Of a DNA stretch of 7,676 nucleotides, positions 7,609 through 7,676 are shown piece after piece. Within the stretch, counting starts at the first letter, position 1. Each line of letters begins with the position of its first letter. The notes under the pieces were generated by a model. That model worked only from the letters and a program-made list of their open reading frames with translations, was not told the origin of the DNA and did not search any database. Source of the DNA: Candidatus Methanoperedentaceae archaeon. Lineage in GTDB: Archaea > Halobacteriota > Methanosarcinia > Methanosarcinales > Methanoperedenaceae. The stretch lies in assembly GCA_027371625.1 (NCBI GenBank), contig DAHXMQ010000426.1, forward strand, positions 1-7,676, written 5' to 3'. The position numbers and the translations under genes were made by a program.

Positions 7609-7676
7609 GTATTGCAGCTCGTGTCGGGCGGTCTGAACTCGATCCTCTTGGGGGCTTCCTTGCCCTTCTCATACAC
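7596..7676 (-). pseudogene. glnA: Internal fragment of glutamine synthetase in inverted orientation (runs off window)
   Basis: The minus-strand frame from 7676 reads VYEKGKEAPKRIEFRPPD followed by TSCNTYFAF. This resembles the GS active-site region, for example E. coli SPKARRIEVRFPDP then ANPYLCF, including the Glu and Arg of the RIEVR motif that act in metal and substrate binding. After F at 7596-7598 the similarity ends: GS should continue with an (A/S)-x-L-M-A-G-like helix, but the frame instead reads the complement of the glnA 5' end. The piece corresponds to roughly three-quarters of the way along a GS of about 440 aa. It lacks a start of its own here and continues beyond the right edge. 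Confidence 0.75.

Noticed and set aside
7443..7676. 77-codon open frame on the minus strand as a single gene
   Set aside because: Only its first 26 or so codons are GS-like. The rest is antisense to the glnA 5' end and the promoter region, so it is a chimeric reading and not a real protein.
1..7676. CRISPR arrays, tRNA or rRNA genes, insertion-sequence ends
   Set aside because: No direct-repeat arrays, cloverleaf-like sequences or transposase-like frames were seen; almost the whole window is occupied by recognised genes.

Overview
The window most likely comes from an archaeon. Three things point that way: a TTTATATA box-A-like element upstream of a strong Shine-Dalgarno (SD) site, a P-II protein that looks like archaeal NifI1, and the absence of bacterial-style hairpin terminators. 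A methanogen or ANME-like euryarchaeon (Methanosarcinales, Methanoperedens-type) would fit. That lineage is an inference from general appearance, not from any search.

Positions 1-7087 hold one tightly packed, co-directional potassium-uptake operon: kdpA (5' end cut by the window), kdpB, kdpC, a shortened kdpD and a Hanks-type Ser/Thr protein kinase. Gaps are -4, 9, 7 and 6 bases. KdpA, KdpB and KdpC look fully functional, with intact selectivity-filter loops, phosphorylation site and TGES motif. KdpD keeps its N-terminal Walker-type sensor domain, USP-like domain, four membrane helices and GAF domain. It stops exactly where the histidine-kinase transmitter should begin. The next gene, in the same reading frame after one TGA and two codons, is a membrane-anchored Ser/Thr kinase with all catalytic residues. 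No kdpE-type response regulator lies in the window. The arrangement suggests that a Ser/Thr kinase replaces the KdpD/KdpE two-component output. It could signal to an unknown regulator or act on the pump itself, for example at the TGES serine of KdpB.

Positions 7088-7417 (minus strand) encode a P-II nitrogen regulator that converges on the kinase gene with no bases between the two stop codons. Its upstream region (7418-7554) is a short divergent promoter region shared with a plus-strand gene at the right edge.

The right edge (7555-7676) is a broken glutamine synthetase gene. The first 17 codons of a glnA-like gene on the plus strand, behind a near-perfect SD, are joined head-to-head to an internal glnA piece on the minus strand carrying the KRIEFRPPD active-site region. 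About 11 bases at the junction fit both pieces. This is either a true inversion within glnA, possibly a switch, or a chimeric read or assembly artefact. The glnA-PII divergent pair makes sense as a nitrogen-assimilation unit next to the K+ operon.
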